Source of the DNA: an uncultured Planctomyces sp.
GTDB taxonomy: Bacteria; Planctomycetota; Planctomycetia; Planctomycetales; Planctomycetaceae
NCBI GenBank assembly: GCA_937904325.1
Contig: CALGTK010000107.1
Coordinates: 30,980 to 94,979, forward strand
Reading direction: 5' to 3'
DNA: 64,000 bases
Every line of letters starts with the position of its first letter. Within the stretch, counting starts at the first letter, position 1. The notes beneath the pieces are model-generated. The model was not told the DNA's origin. It did no database searches and was given only the letters and a program-made list of their open reading frames with translations. This document shows positions 45,836 to 54,325 of this stretch, in pieces. The position numbers and the translations under genes were made by a program.

Positions 45836-47146
45836 CTAAGGCGCGGACGTTGAATGTTTTTCCTGGAACCCGGGAAACGGCTCCTGAGCGTTCATGGGAA
45901 AGCGTTTCAGAATCATCTCCAGCCTCTGTCGACGGCCAGGAGCGATCTTGTCGAGCGGGCTGACTTCTTTTTCCTGACGAGGATCTTTGTTCAGATCGTG
46001 GAAGTTGCCCTCGCTGTCCAGGATGTGGTGCCAGTCTCGCACCATCCGAAACTCGCCAAGTTGGGAATAGATCCAACTACGTTTTTCAAACGGATCCTCA
46101 CTGCCGCGCAGACTTGAGACGAATGACTTTCCGTCCAGCTTCAAGCTGTCGGGCGGCGATACGTTCGCCAGTTCCAGAAACGTCGGGTAGAGGTCAGTGA
46201 AGTCAATCAAATCTCTAGAGACTCTGCCGCCATCGGTCAGGAAAGGTGCTCGAACAATAAACGGCACATGCACGCCCCAGTCGGCCTTTCGGCCCTTGCC
46301 TTCAGGGTAGGATTTTTTGTTGAGTACTCCAGACAACGCCGAGCCATTATCTCCTGTGAAGACGATAAGCGTGTTCTTGCGAAGCCCAGCAGCATCAACG
46401 GCCCGCATGAGTTTGCCGACCAGGTGATCCATGTAGGTAACGTTGCCAGCGTAGAAGGCTTCTTCAGTATCGGGCGGATTGTCGTGGTTCAGTGGCGTGC
46501 TCGTGTGAGGTCCGTGCGTCAAGAGCATCGGGTAATAGACAAGAAATGGCTTTCGCTTTTGGCGTTTGACGAAATCGATAATGAACGCGTTGATCGTGTC
46601 TGGACCGTAGTTCACTGTTGATCGTTGGCCGTTCGTCATGATGTGACCGTTCCAGAATCGTTCTTCAGTCTCCGGGTGTCCCGCTTCGGCTCCCGTCCAG
46701 ACGCAGTGTTCGTCGAAGCCGTGGTGCCTGATCGCCTCGGGCTGTTCACGGAGATCGTTGATCTGCCACTTGCCACCGATGGCCGTTGAGTATCCGGCGT
46801 CGCGCAGGACTCGGGCGAACGTCGTGAACTTCTCCCAGCTCAGGCCATCGCCGCCCCAGCGTGGGACGTCATAGTGCTGAGTCCAACCATGTCGGAACGG
46901 GTACTGGCCCGTGAGCAAAGTGACGCGAGTCGGCGTGCAGATGGGAGTGCACCAGGCGGTGTCGTAACGCACTCCCTGCTCGGTCAGGCGATCGATGTTG
47001 GGAGTCTGGTGCTTTGCCCCGTAACAGCTCACCCAGTCGCGGCCCAGATCATCGACCATGATGAAGATGATGTTTGGTCGCTCTTCTGCCGCCGCAGCGG
47101 CTGTGGTGACAAGGAGTGCAATCAGTAATGTGAGTGACGATTTCAT
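45836..47146 (-). CDS. Secreted sulfatase with GKWQ variant
   Basis: Sulfatase of 436 residues with signal MKSSLTLLIALLVTTAAAAA, metal ligands in VDDLGRDW, canonical CTPTR (C70) and FTGDNGSALSG. The Lys/His motif is GKWQIND (K125, Q127 in place of His). The C-terminal tail is short. It is the last gene of the coupled operon 52893-45836; its ATG overlaps the TGA of the DUF1592-type gene. It should act on the same substrate as the sulfatase at 50843. Confidence 0.92.
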   Translation of the reverse strand: MKSSLTLLIALLVTTAAAAAEERPNIIFIMVDDLGRDWVSCYGAKHQTPNIDRLTEQGVRYDTAWCTPICTPTRVTLLTGQYPFRHGWTQHYDVPRWGGDGLSWEKFTTFARVLRDAGYSTAIGGKWQINDLREQPEAIRHHGFDEHCVWTGAEAGHPETEERFWNGHIMTNGQRSTVNYGPDTINAFIIDFVKRQKRKPFLVYYPMLLTHGPHTSTPLNHDNPPDTEEAFYAGNVTYMDHLVGKLMRAVDAAGLRKNTLIVFTGDNGSALSGVLNKKSYPEGKGRKADWGVHVPFIVRAPFLTDGGRVSRDLIDFTDLYPTFLELANVSPPDSLKLDGKSFVSSLRGSEDPFEKRSWIYSQLGEFRMVRDWHHILDSEGNFHDLNKDPRQEKEVSPLDKIAPGRRQRLEMILKRFPMNAQEPFPGFQEKHSTSAP

Positions 47147-49566
47147 TTGGTTTGAAAGGCCTCGCTCGCGACGATCTGCTGGATAATTTCGCGGAGACCG
47201 TATTTGTATTGTGGAGCAGTGCTGACAATGCGATCGATGTCTCCACGATCGGCAAAACTCAGGCTTCGGCCAAGGCCGTAGATCATCAGTTTTTCGGTGA
47301 GGCAGCGAGTGAACTGCTCGGGACGATCGAGCAGGAACTTCCTGATGCCGCTTGGGCCGGCTATGTTGGTACCGTCTGGCAACTCTCCCGACGGGTCAAC
47401 GGGGAGCCGTTTGCCGTATTGGCTTCTCCACGCCCCCACATGGTCAAAGTTCTCCATGGCGAGGCCAAGCGGATCGATCTTGCGGTGGCATTCGTAGCAG
47501 GTGGGATTATTGCGGTGTTTCTCCATTAACTGACGAATCGTCGACACACCACGCGTGTCCGGTTCGATTGGTTCGACGTCAGGCGGTGGTGGGTTCGGCG
47601 GTGTTCCCAACAGGTTTTCAAGAATCCAGACGCCCCGAACGACCGGCTGAGATTCCACGCCGTTGGATGTCGCAGTCAGAATACTCGCATGCCCGAGGAG
47701 ACCCCCTCGATGATCTTCTGGACTCAGCGTCACTCTGGCAAATCGCTCGTTGAGGGACGTTTGAGACAGGCCATAGTGTCTCGCGAGGGCCGGGTTCACG
47801 AAGGTGTAGTCTGAATCCACAAACTCAAGAATGCTGCAGTTCTCGTTCAGAATGTGGAGGAAATACCGACGTGTTTCCTCACGCATCGCCTCTTCCAGAT
47901 TCTCTTCGTAGTAAGATCGATTCGTTTCCGGATCAGGCGGCATTTCACCAAGCTTTCGCAAGCCGAGCCACTGACCTGTGAAGTTGTCGGTAAACGCGGC
48001 AGATTTTGGATCCGAAAGCAATCGCTCAACGTGACTTCGTAACACCTTTGGATCACTTAGCCCTCCACGATCGGCTGTGGCGCGAAGCGCATCGTCGGGC
48101 ATCGAACTCCAGAGGAAGTAGGAGAGTCGAGTTGCCAGCTCGTGGTCGCTCAACTTCCGGATCTGTGAATCGGAAGGTGTGGTTTCGGCCAGATAAAGGA
48201 AATTCGGGGAGGTCAGAATTGCCCTTACGCCGTATTTCGCCGCCGCCCAGAAGTCATCGTGCGCTCCGAGGTAGTTTCGTGCCAAACTAAGGTACGGACG
48301 CATTTCTTCGCGACTGACAGGACGCCGGAACGCTGCTGAAGCGACACGCATCAACGACTCGTACAGGTAGCTGGCGTCAGGTTTCTTCGGTGGTTCAGGA
48401 AAGAATCGAGCGAATCCAGCGGGCGGCCATTGATCGTAGAATGGACCTTCAATGCCCAGATTCAGAACATGCAGTTCAGGCCCCGAGCCTACATACATCT
48501 CCGGCGGATTCCGGATCGGGTAAAGAGCGTCCTTGTTGTACTTCGGCAGGACCTTCCGCAGGATGCGCTTGAACGAGCCATTCGGTCCGTTGGCCCAATG
48601 GACATGAAAGGTAAACCCTTTCTCAAGCCAGACGCGATGTTCGATTTCGACCACTTTGTCATCAGGAATTTCGTATTCACCGATGAGCCTATGAGCAGTT
48701 GCTCCGAGCTCGCGTGAATCGATGGAAATGGACAACCGCATCGGCTCATTTGAGTTGTACCGCAGGTCTTCATCTTTATATCGAGACTTTCTACGAACCG
48801 CCTTTGCCGAGAATCGAATGACATACTCGCCATCTGCCGGGACTCCCCGTTTCTTATCGAGCAGCAGCAATCCCAACGGCTGACGAAACTTAATCATCAT
48901 GCGTCCGGCTTCTTTGCGTCCTTCTTTGTCAAGACTCACTCCGCGAAGAACTTCCTGCGGCGAATCACCTCCAGTTTGATAATGGATCATCTGTGGTCGA
49001 GGCCCGGGCAGAATGGCTTTATCCGCCACCTTGCGTGCTGCTTCCAGATAGTTCCGGAGCAGATAATCCGATGTGACCAGACCTTCGCCAACGTTGTCGA
49101 ACCCGTCCGTCGAATCGTCCGCGGGAAACGTAGTCGTGGGGTCGAAGTCAATCATTTTCAGCTGAAACAAGTCTCGAATCGTGTTGCTGTACTCAACGCG
49201 GTTCAGACGTCGCAGTACAACTTTGCCGACGTTCTCTCTCGCTTCTTCACGAGCCTTCGCCAGGTCCGCCGTCAAACGGACGATCACACTTTTAAGTACG
49301 GCCTCAGACGGTTGCTTCTCATTTTCCGGAGGCATCGCCGCAAGGTTCAGTTGGTCGAGGATCTCCTGCAGCAGTTCGGCCTCGTTAGCGTTGGCTGTTG
49401 TCGAAGATATTTGATCGAATCGACGGTCAGCCTTCTGAACCTTCTGTCCATGGCAACGAATACAATACGACGTAAGGAACTGCCGGAGTACGTCGTCGTT
49501 CAGATCGGCAGCCAGCACGAGGCTGCCAGACACATTCAGTATGATGATCAACAGGGCTATTCTCAT
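47143..49566 (-). CDS. PSD protein: DUF1587/DUF1595/DUF1592/DUF1588/DUF1585 with heme motifs
   Basis: An 807-residue exported protein (signal MRIALLIIILNVSGSLVLAA). Order of domains: CIRCHG cytochrome motif (about 35); DUF1587 with NRVEYSNTIRDLFQL; a carbohydrate-binding-like beta domain (about 180-340); DUF1595 with RVASAAFRRPVSREEM; DUF1592 with ILTSPNFLYLAE and HELATRLSYFLWSSMPDDAL; DUF1588 with FVDSDYTFVNPALARHYGL, VVRGVWILENLLGTPP and CYECHRKIDPLGLAMENFD (second heme motif); DUF1585 with EKLMIYGLGRSLSF. It starts inside the DUF1552 stop and ends inside the next sulfatase start, both ATGA. A periplasmic oxidoreductase role is likely but unproven. Confidence 0.93.
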   Translation of the reverse strand: MRIALLIIILNVSGSLVLAADLNDDVLRQFLTSYCIRCHGQKVQKADRRFDQISSTTANANEAELLQEILDQLNLAAMPPENEKQPSEAVLKSVIVRLTADLAKAREEARENVGKVVLRRLNRVEYSNTIRDLFQLKMIDFDPTTTFPADDSTDGFDNVGEGLVTSDYLLRNYLEAARKVADKAILPGPRPQMIHYQTGGDSPQEVLRGVSLDKEGRKEAGRMMIKFRQPLGLLLLDKKRGVPADGEYVIRFSAKAVRRKSRYKDEDLRYNSNEPMRLSISIDSRELGATAHRLIGEYEIPDDKVVEIEHRVWLEKGFTFHVHWANGPNGSFKRILRKVLPKYNKDALYPIRNPPEMYVGSGPELHVLNLGIEGPFYDQWPPAGFARFFPEPPKKPDASYLYESLMRVASAAFRRPVSREEMRPYLSLARNYLGAHDDFWAAAKYGVRAILTSPNFLYLAETTPSDSQIRKLSDHELATRLSYFLWSSMPDDALRATADRGGLSDPKVLRSHVERLLSDPKSAAFTDNFTGQWLGLRKLGEMPPDPETNRSYYEENLEEAMREETRRYFLHILNENCSILEFVDSDYTFVNPALARHYGLSQTSLNERFARVTLSPEDHRGGLLGHASILTATSNGVESQPVVRGVWILENLLGTPPNPPPPDVEPIEPDTRGVSTIRQLMEKHRNNPTCYECHRKIDPLGLAMENFDHVGAWRSQYGKRLPVDPSGELPDGTNIAGPSGIRKFLLDRPEQFTRCLTEKLMIYGLGRSLSFADRGDIDRIVSTAPQYKYGLREIIQQIVASEAFQTK

Positions 49567-50840
49567 ATCAGCAGGTCGTTCATGTTGCTGGCGCTTGTGG
49601 AAAATCTGTCGCGTTGGATTCCAAGTTGCTGAAGGATCGTGACGAACAGATCTGACAATGGCCTTCCGTCACGGCCATTACGTTCAAAGCGATGATGGCT
49701 GCCATTTTTGAATCCGCCGCCGGCAACCATGATCGGAAGGTTACGACTGGAATGGGCGCTGGCGTTACCCATACCGCTGCCGAACATCACGACAGTCGAT
49801 TCCAGCAGCGATTGACCTTCGGAGTCCGGCGTCTCTTTTAAGTTCTGGATGAACCGCGAAAACTGAGCCGCGTAAAACGTTTCGATGATCGACAGTTCTT
49901 TGAGCAACTCGGGACGTTTCCCATGATGCGTCAGTGAGTGATATCCCAGTGTGATCCCATCAAAGGGGAACATTCGATTGCCGCCGGGATGTCCGTAACA
50001 GATGACATTCGTCGAATTCGTCTGCAAAGCGAGCACCATCAGGTCGTACATCACCGACGTGTTGTAGGGATACGCGAGATCTACAATTTTGTCGTCGTCA
50101 TCACCGCCGCGGATGACCTTATCACCGGCTTTCGGTTTGGCGATGTCGATCCAGTCGGCCTGGCGTTTCAGCTGTAATTCGACGCCTCGTATTGAAGTCA
50201 GGAACTGATCCAGTTTGTCCTGGTCGGCCTTCGCAAGACGCGTGTTGAGGCGTTTGGCATCCTGCCGGACGACGTCCAGGATGCTCGCGTCTTCGTCCAG
50301 GAACTTCTGCGTCTGCTGTTTCACCTTTGCGTTATCGTCAACGAACAGCTTCGCAAAGACCCTCGCTGGATCGCCATCCGTCGGCAATTTGATTCCGGCC
50401 CGCGACCATGAGACACCGCCAGCCCCAAGCAGCAGGGACGAAAACCGAGTCGTCTCTCCAACGTGCCCCGCCAGGAACTGATCCAGCGACTGCAATCGCT
50501 GCGGACGATCCTTCGTGTCCTTCAATTCGAAACCGTTGAGCAGCGTGTGAGAACATCCATGACCACCGCCAACTCCGGGATGATCCAGATTCGTGAAGAT
50601 GGTCAGATCCCGGCGATGCGGCTCCAGGGATTTCAGCAGAGGCGGCATCGCGTAATCGGTACCGGTCTGCCCCGGAAAGAAGCCGCCCGGGTTCATTCCG
50701 TAGTTCGGCGACACACAGACAAAGCGTTTCGCGTTTGCGCTCGATTTGCTTTCCATTGTGGCATGCAACGACTCGAACGCCGGCAATGCAATCGAAACGC
50801 CAAGCCCTCGAAGAAAAGTTCGACGGTCAAGTTGGATCAT
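49563..50840 (-). CDS. Tat-like DUF1552 protein
   Basis: DUF1552 protein of 425 residues with a twin-arginine-like N-terminus (DRRTFLRGLGVSIALPAF). Family segments are GMNPGGFFPGQTGTDYAMPPLL, DLTIFTNLDHPGVGGGHGCSHTLLNGF, GVSWSRAGIKLPTD, YDLMVLALQTNSTNVICYG and VVMFGSGMGNASAHSSRNLPIMVAGGGFKNGSH. The family is the customary partner of DUF1592-type PSD proteins; its reaction is unknown. ATG 50840 has GGGGAAAG upstream and lies 2 nt after the sulfatase stop; its own stop overlaps the PSD gene's start. Confidence 0.93.
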   Translation of the reverse strand: MIQLDRRTFLRGLGVSIALPAFESLHATMESKSSANAKRFVCVSPNYGMNPGGFFPGQTGTDYAMPPLLKSLEPHRRDLTIFTNLDHPGVGGGHGCSHTLLNGFELKDTKDRPQRLQSLDQFLAGHVGETTRFSSLLLGAGGVSWSRAGIKLPTDGDPARVFAKLFVDDNAKVKQQTQKFLDEDASILDVVRQDAKRLNTRLAKADQDKLDQFLTSIRGVELQLKRQADWIDIAKPKAGDKVIRGGDDDDKIVDLAYPYNTSVMYDLMVLALQTNSTNVICYGHPGGNRMFPFDGITLGYHSLTHHGKRPELLKELSIIETFYAAQFSRFIQNLKETPDSEGQSLLESTVVMFGSGMGNASAHSSRNLPIMVAGGGFKNGSHHRFERNGRDGRPLSDLFVTILQQLGIQRDRFSTSASNMNDLLI

Positions 50841-50842
50841 AA

Positions 50843-52276
50843 TTATTCTTTCCCCAGGTCGTTCTTGCTGACTTCGACCAGCTTCGCCTTCAGCTTCTGT
50901 CTTAACTCGGCGACGATCTCTGCGTATTCAGGATCGCCGAAGAGGCTGGTGTACTGTTTCGGATCGTTCTTCATGTCGTACAGCTCACCGTTTTTTCCGT
51001 AATCCAGTAAAGCCCATCGCTCGTCGCGATACAGTCTGCCTTTGCCGCTGGACAGGATGGCGTCGTGAACCTTGACCTTCGGATCATCCAGCGTCGGAGA
51101 AATATCGGTGCCCTGAATGTTTCCTGGTACCTCCAGGCCGCAAAGCCTGGAAACGGTGGGATAAAGATCAAGCAGCTCGACGAGCGAATTGCAGACCGCT
51201 GGTGGCTTGCCTGGCACGCTGATAATCAATGGCACTCGCGCTGATTCGTCATGAATGCTCACTTTGGACCACAGGTCGTGCTCACCAAGGTGATAGCCAT
51301 GATCACTGGTAAATATGACCACGGTATTATTGCGCTGGCCGGTTTCTTCCAGAGCCTTAATCACCTTGCCAGTCATCGTGTCCATAAAACTGACGGACGC
51401 ATAGTAAGCGCGAATCAGCTTCTTCTGCTGTTGAATATTCATTTGAAGACTCTCGGAAGTTCTCCTGTTGCCGGGATTCCGTGGAATATCATTCCAGTCA
51501 CCTGGAATCTTCGGCGGAAGCACCATCTCTTCAGCCGCGTAATACGCAAAGTACTCTCGAGGGGCGACTAGCGGGACATGCGGGCGTACAAAACCGACAG
51601 CGAGATAAAACGGCTTGTCCATGCCCTTGTATTGATTGATAAGTTGAACAGCTTTCTTCGCGGTTTTCCCATCCGAGTGCACCAGATCTTCACCATCCGC
51701 CTCGACCACTGAGAACCGATTCCCACCGGCTGCTCCCTTTTTGAGTCCGCCAGGATTGTTCTGGAGAGTTTCACCAGTTCCCGGTGCTTTGGACTCTGGC
51801 CCGGGACTGTTGAACGCTTCATCCCAGGAATCAGGATCGTCCGCGCCGTCTTTACCCGGTGCGATATCCGTGGGAACGCCCATGTGAAATACTTTTGAGA
51901 TACGGGCGCTGTGGTAGCCGTTCTTCCTGAAGTGCTGGGGCCAGCTATCCTTATCGGGGCCGACCTCTTTCCGACCACTGGTATATCCAGTCGCTTTGGT
52001 GGCGTATGGGTAATACCCAAACAACATGGATGCCCGGGAAGGGCCACAAAACGTAGCCTGGCAATACGCTCGGGAAAACAGCGTCCCCTCAGACGCAAGC
52101 TTGTTGATGTTCGGAGTTTTACACACTTCGTTTCCGTAACAACCAAGGGCCGTCGCTGTCAGGTCGTCGGAAATAATGAACAGAACGTTCAACGGCTTTC
52201 GCTCTTCCTCAGCGGCCACAGGACTGAGAAGCGAGATTACGATCGAAAGAGCAAGTAACTGGACAAGCAGTTTCAT
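50843..52276 (-). CDS. Secreted sulfatase, iduronate-2-sulfatase-like
   Basis: Sulfatase of 477 residues, signal MKLLVQLLALSIVISLLSPVAA, metal ligands ISDDLTATALGCYGN, canonical CGPSR (C77), SKVFHMG in the Lys/His position and FTSDHGYHLGEHDLWSK at the distal site, all features of the iduronate-2-sulfatase branch; the gene at 3336 belongs to the same branch. Its ATG has GGAGAG six bases upstream and shares one base with the stop of the DUF1080 gene. Its stop is 2 nt before DUF1552. It is part of a five-gene coupled operon. Confidence 0.94.
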   Translation of the reverse strand: MKLLVQLLALSIVISLLSPVAAEEERKPLNVLFIISDDLTATALGCYGNEVCKTPNINKLASEGTLFSRAYCQATFCGPSRASMLFGYYPYATKATGYTSGRKEVGPDKDSWPQHFRKNGYHSARISKVFHMGVPTDIAPGKDGADDPDSWDEAFNSPGPESKAPGTGETLQNNPGGLKKGAAGGNRFSVVEADGEDLVHSDGKTAKKAVQLINQYKGMDKPFYLAVGFVRPHVPLVAPREYFAYYAAEEMVLPPKIPGDWNDIPRNPGNRRTSESLQMNIQQQKKLIRAYYASVSFMDTMTGKVIKALEETGQRNNTVVIFTSDHGYHLGEHDLWSKVSIHDESARVPLIISVPGKPPAVCNSLVELLDLYPTVSRLCGLEVPGNIQGTDISPTLDDPKVKVHDAILSSGKGRLYRDERWALLDYGKNGELYDMKNDPKQYTSLFGDPEYAEIVAELRQKLKAKLVEVSKNDLGKE

Positions 52277-52893
52277 TATTTCTCTCCAGTTAATTCGAGA
52301 ATCGTGATGTCCTTGAACCGAACCGGAGCACCATGTCCGCAGAAGCAGATATGGCCGCTGCGTCGTTTGACTCCTTTGTGCTTGCGATTCTGTGTTGCCA
52401 GTTCACTCAGGTCCGCATCCAGAATCTTTGTACCGTTCAATTCGACGATAACCTTCGGACCATGAACCGTGACCTTCTGATGATTCCATTCACCGATCGG
52501 CTTGAGAAAACCACGTTTTGCTGCCTGCAGCTTGTAGAGAGAGCCGTGGTACTGAGATTCCTTCAATTTCGAATACTTTGGATGACTGTTATCCAGGATC
52601 TGTAATTCCATACCCGCTCCGGAAGGTCTGCCATCGCCGGGATAATGAATGCCAATGCCGTTGTTGCCGCCTTTGGGGAGGAGAAAGTCAAACTCGAAGA
52701 CATAATCGGAGTATTGCTTCTCGGTTCTGAGTACCTTTCCACTACAAATCAGAACGCCATCTTTGACTTCGTAATCTGCTCCGGTCCAACCGGTCAGATC
52801 TTTTCCGTTGAATACAGTGACTGGCTCTGCGCATTGGCTAAGCGAGGCAGTGGCGAGCAGTAAGGTGCTCGCGAGTTTGTAAGCAGTATTCAA
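52276..52893 (-). CDS. DUF1080 (3-keto-disaccharide hydrolase-like) protein, TTG start
   Basis: A 205-residue single-domain DUF1080 protein with a Sec signal ending near QCAEP. Landmarks are VFNGKDLTGWTG, YEVKDGVLICSGK, YVFEFDFLLPKGGNNGIGIHYPG, GMELQILDNSHPKY, YHGSLYKLQAAK and GHICFCGHGAPVRFKDI. The family is a jelly roll first annotated as 3-keto-disaccharide hydrolase; some members cleave 3-keto-glucosides. The start is a TTG with AGGAAG six bases upstream; no in-frame ATG is available near it. It is the first gene of Module C, 51 nt after the Gfo/Idh/MocA gene, which could make the 3-keto sugar. Confidence 0.88.
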   Translation of the reverse strand: MNTAYKLASTLLLATASLSQCAEPVTVFNGKDLTGWTGADYEVKDGVLICSGKVLRTEKQYSDYVFEFDFLLPKGGNNGIGIHYPGDGRPSGAGMELQILDNSHPKYSKLKESQYHGSLYKLQAAKRGFLKPIGEWNHQKVTVHGPKVIVELNGTKILDADLSELATQNRKHKGVKRRSGHICFCGHGAPVRFKDITILELTGEK

Positions 52894-52944
52894 GATGGCT
52901 TCCTTTGATGTTTTACTACCTGAGATTTCGAGGCGGAGCTTCTA

Positions 52945-54285
52945 TTAAAGCCCTTCAATATCCCAGCCTTTTCTGTACTCGCTTCGTACGAATGAGTTGG
53001 CCTGCTGATTGTTAGTGAACTTCAGAGCCTGACTGTCCCATTCCAGCTTCTCATTCGGGAATCTCACGGCGATATTACCCAGCAGGACGGTTTCTGTGAG
53101 CGGAGCAGAGAAATCAAACGATGCACAAGCCGGCTGGCCTGATTGGATTGCTTCGTGCCAGCTTTCAAAATGCCCTCGTCTTTCGATTTGCGGCATATCG
53201 TGACCGTCGAGAAGACCGTTGGGAAAAATAATCGGACCGCCTCCGTGTGAATGAACGACCGCTCCTTTCTCACCGACAAACAATGTCCCCTGTTTAGGCA
53301 ATTTCAGGTCGGCTGGCAGGTAACTGGAAGTCGAAAGCGGCGGCTTCCCCGCTTTGCCATCGCGCCAGACATAAGGAAGCACGTCACCTGTGGTGTATTC
53401 GGTCCCTGCGAACTCGTATTCGATCGTATTCCCTGGCTGCCAAGTCTCGGGGTTAGGAGCCGCGCCCAGACTCCTGACCGACATCGGTGGAGCAACGCCC
53501 AGCGTCGAGACCATTGGCTCAAAAATATGGATCCCCATATCGCCCAGCGTTCCGGAACCAAAGTCGAGCCAGCCGCGCCAGTTCATCGGCTGATAGATCT
53601 TATCGGCATATGGTCTTTCAGGAGCAACGCCCTGCCAGAGATCCCAGTCCAGGCCTTTGGGTATTTCGTCAGACTTCGAAGGACGACCTTCTTTCGGGCC
53701 GGCCCAGCCTTTATTGCTCCAGCCGTATGCCTGTTTGATCTTTCCGATCAAACCACCGCGAATCAGTGCGACGGTCATGCGGTGCCCAACGGTCGATTGA
53801 TTCTGGATACCCATCTGGGTTGCTACGCCAAGTCGCCGAGCTTCAAGCATCAGTGTGCGAGACTCATGGATGGTGTGCGTCAGTGGCTTTTGAGTGAAGA
53901 CATGTTTGCCCAGTCTCATCGCAGCCAGCGTCGGCGCCGCATGCATGTGATCGGGAGTCGAAATAGTGATCGCATCGATGTCCTTGCTCTCGTCCAGCAG
54001 CTTTCGCCAGTCCTGATACCGTCTTGCTTTTGGCCACTGCTTCGCTGCTTCTATGTACCCGCCCTTTCTCGTGGACGCTTCAGTCATGACGTCACAAAAG
54101 GCAACCAGGTTGTGCCCCTGCGAAGCACCGTTCACGTCAGACCAACCTCTGCCTCCCACTGCAATGGACGCGATATTCAGTTTTTCGTTGGGAGACTTCG
54201 CACTGAGGATGCCGGGGAATCCAAATGTGAGACCAGCACTTGTCGCGGTAATACTCTTAATGAGCGATCGGCGTGAAATAGTCAT
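52945..54285 (-). CDS. Tat-exported Gfo/Idh/MocA oxidoreductase
   Basis: A 446-residue NAD(P)-dependent oxidoreductase of the planctomycete exported class. The signal is MTISRRSLIKSITATSAGLTFGFPG. The Rossmann fold begins at KLNIASIAVGGRGWSDVNGA; the usual EKP motif is TQKPLTH, with Gln in place of Glu; the C-terminal beta-sheet domain includes WLDFGSGTLGDMGIHIFEP. The cofactor would have to be bound before Tat export. Sugar substrates are typical of the family, possibly oxidation at C3 to give substrates for DUF1080. It follows the GH128-like gene by 40 nt. A 48-codon copy of its N-terminus lies upstream at 56104-56250. Confidence 0.9.
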   Translation of the reverse strand: MTISRRSLIKSITATSAGLTFGFPGILSAKSPNEKLNIASIAVGGRGWSDVNGASQGHNLVAFCDVMTEASTRKGGYIEAAKQWPKARRYQDWRKLLDESKDIDAITISTPDHMHAAPTLAAMRLGKHVFTQKPLTHTIHESRTLMLEARRLGVATQMGIQNQSTVGHRMTVALIRGGLIGKIKQAYGWSNKGWAGPKEGRPSKSDEIPKGLDWDLWQGVAPERPYADKIYQPMNWRGWLDFGSGTLGDMGIHIFEPMVSTLGVAPPMSVRSLGAAPNPETWQPGNTIEYEFAGTEYTTGDVLPYVWRDGKAGKPPLSTSSYLPADLKLPKQGTLFVGEKGAVVHSHGGGPIIFPNGLLDGHDMPQIERRGHFESWHEAIQSGQPACASFDFSAPLTETVLLGNIAVRFPNEKLEWDSQALKFTNNQQANSFVRSEYRKGWDIEGL

Positions 54286-54325
54286 GGATAGAGTCTTTTC
54301 TTTTTTTCAGATTGTCTGACGTCTA

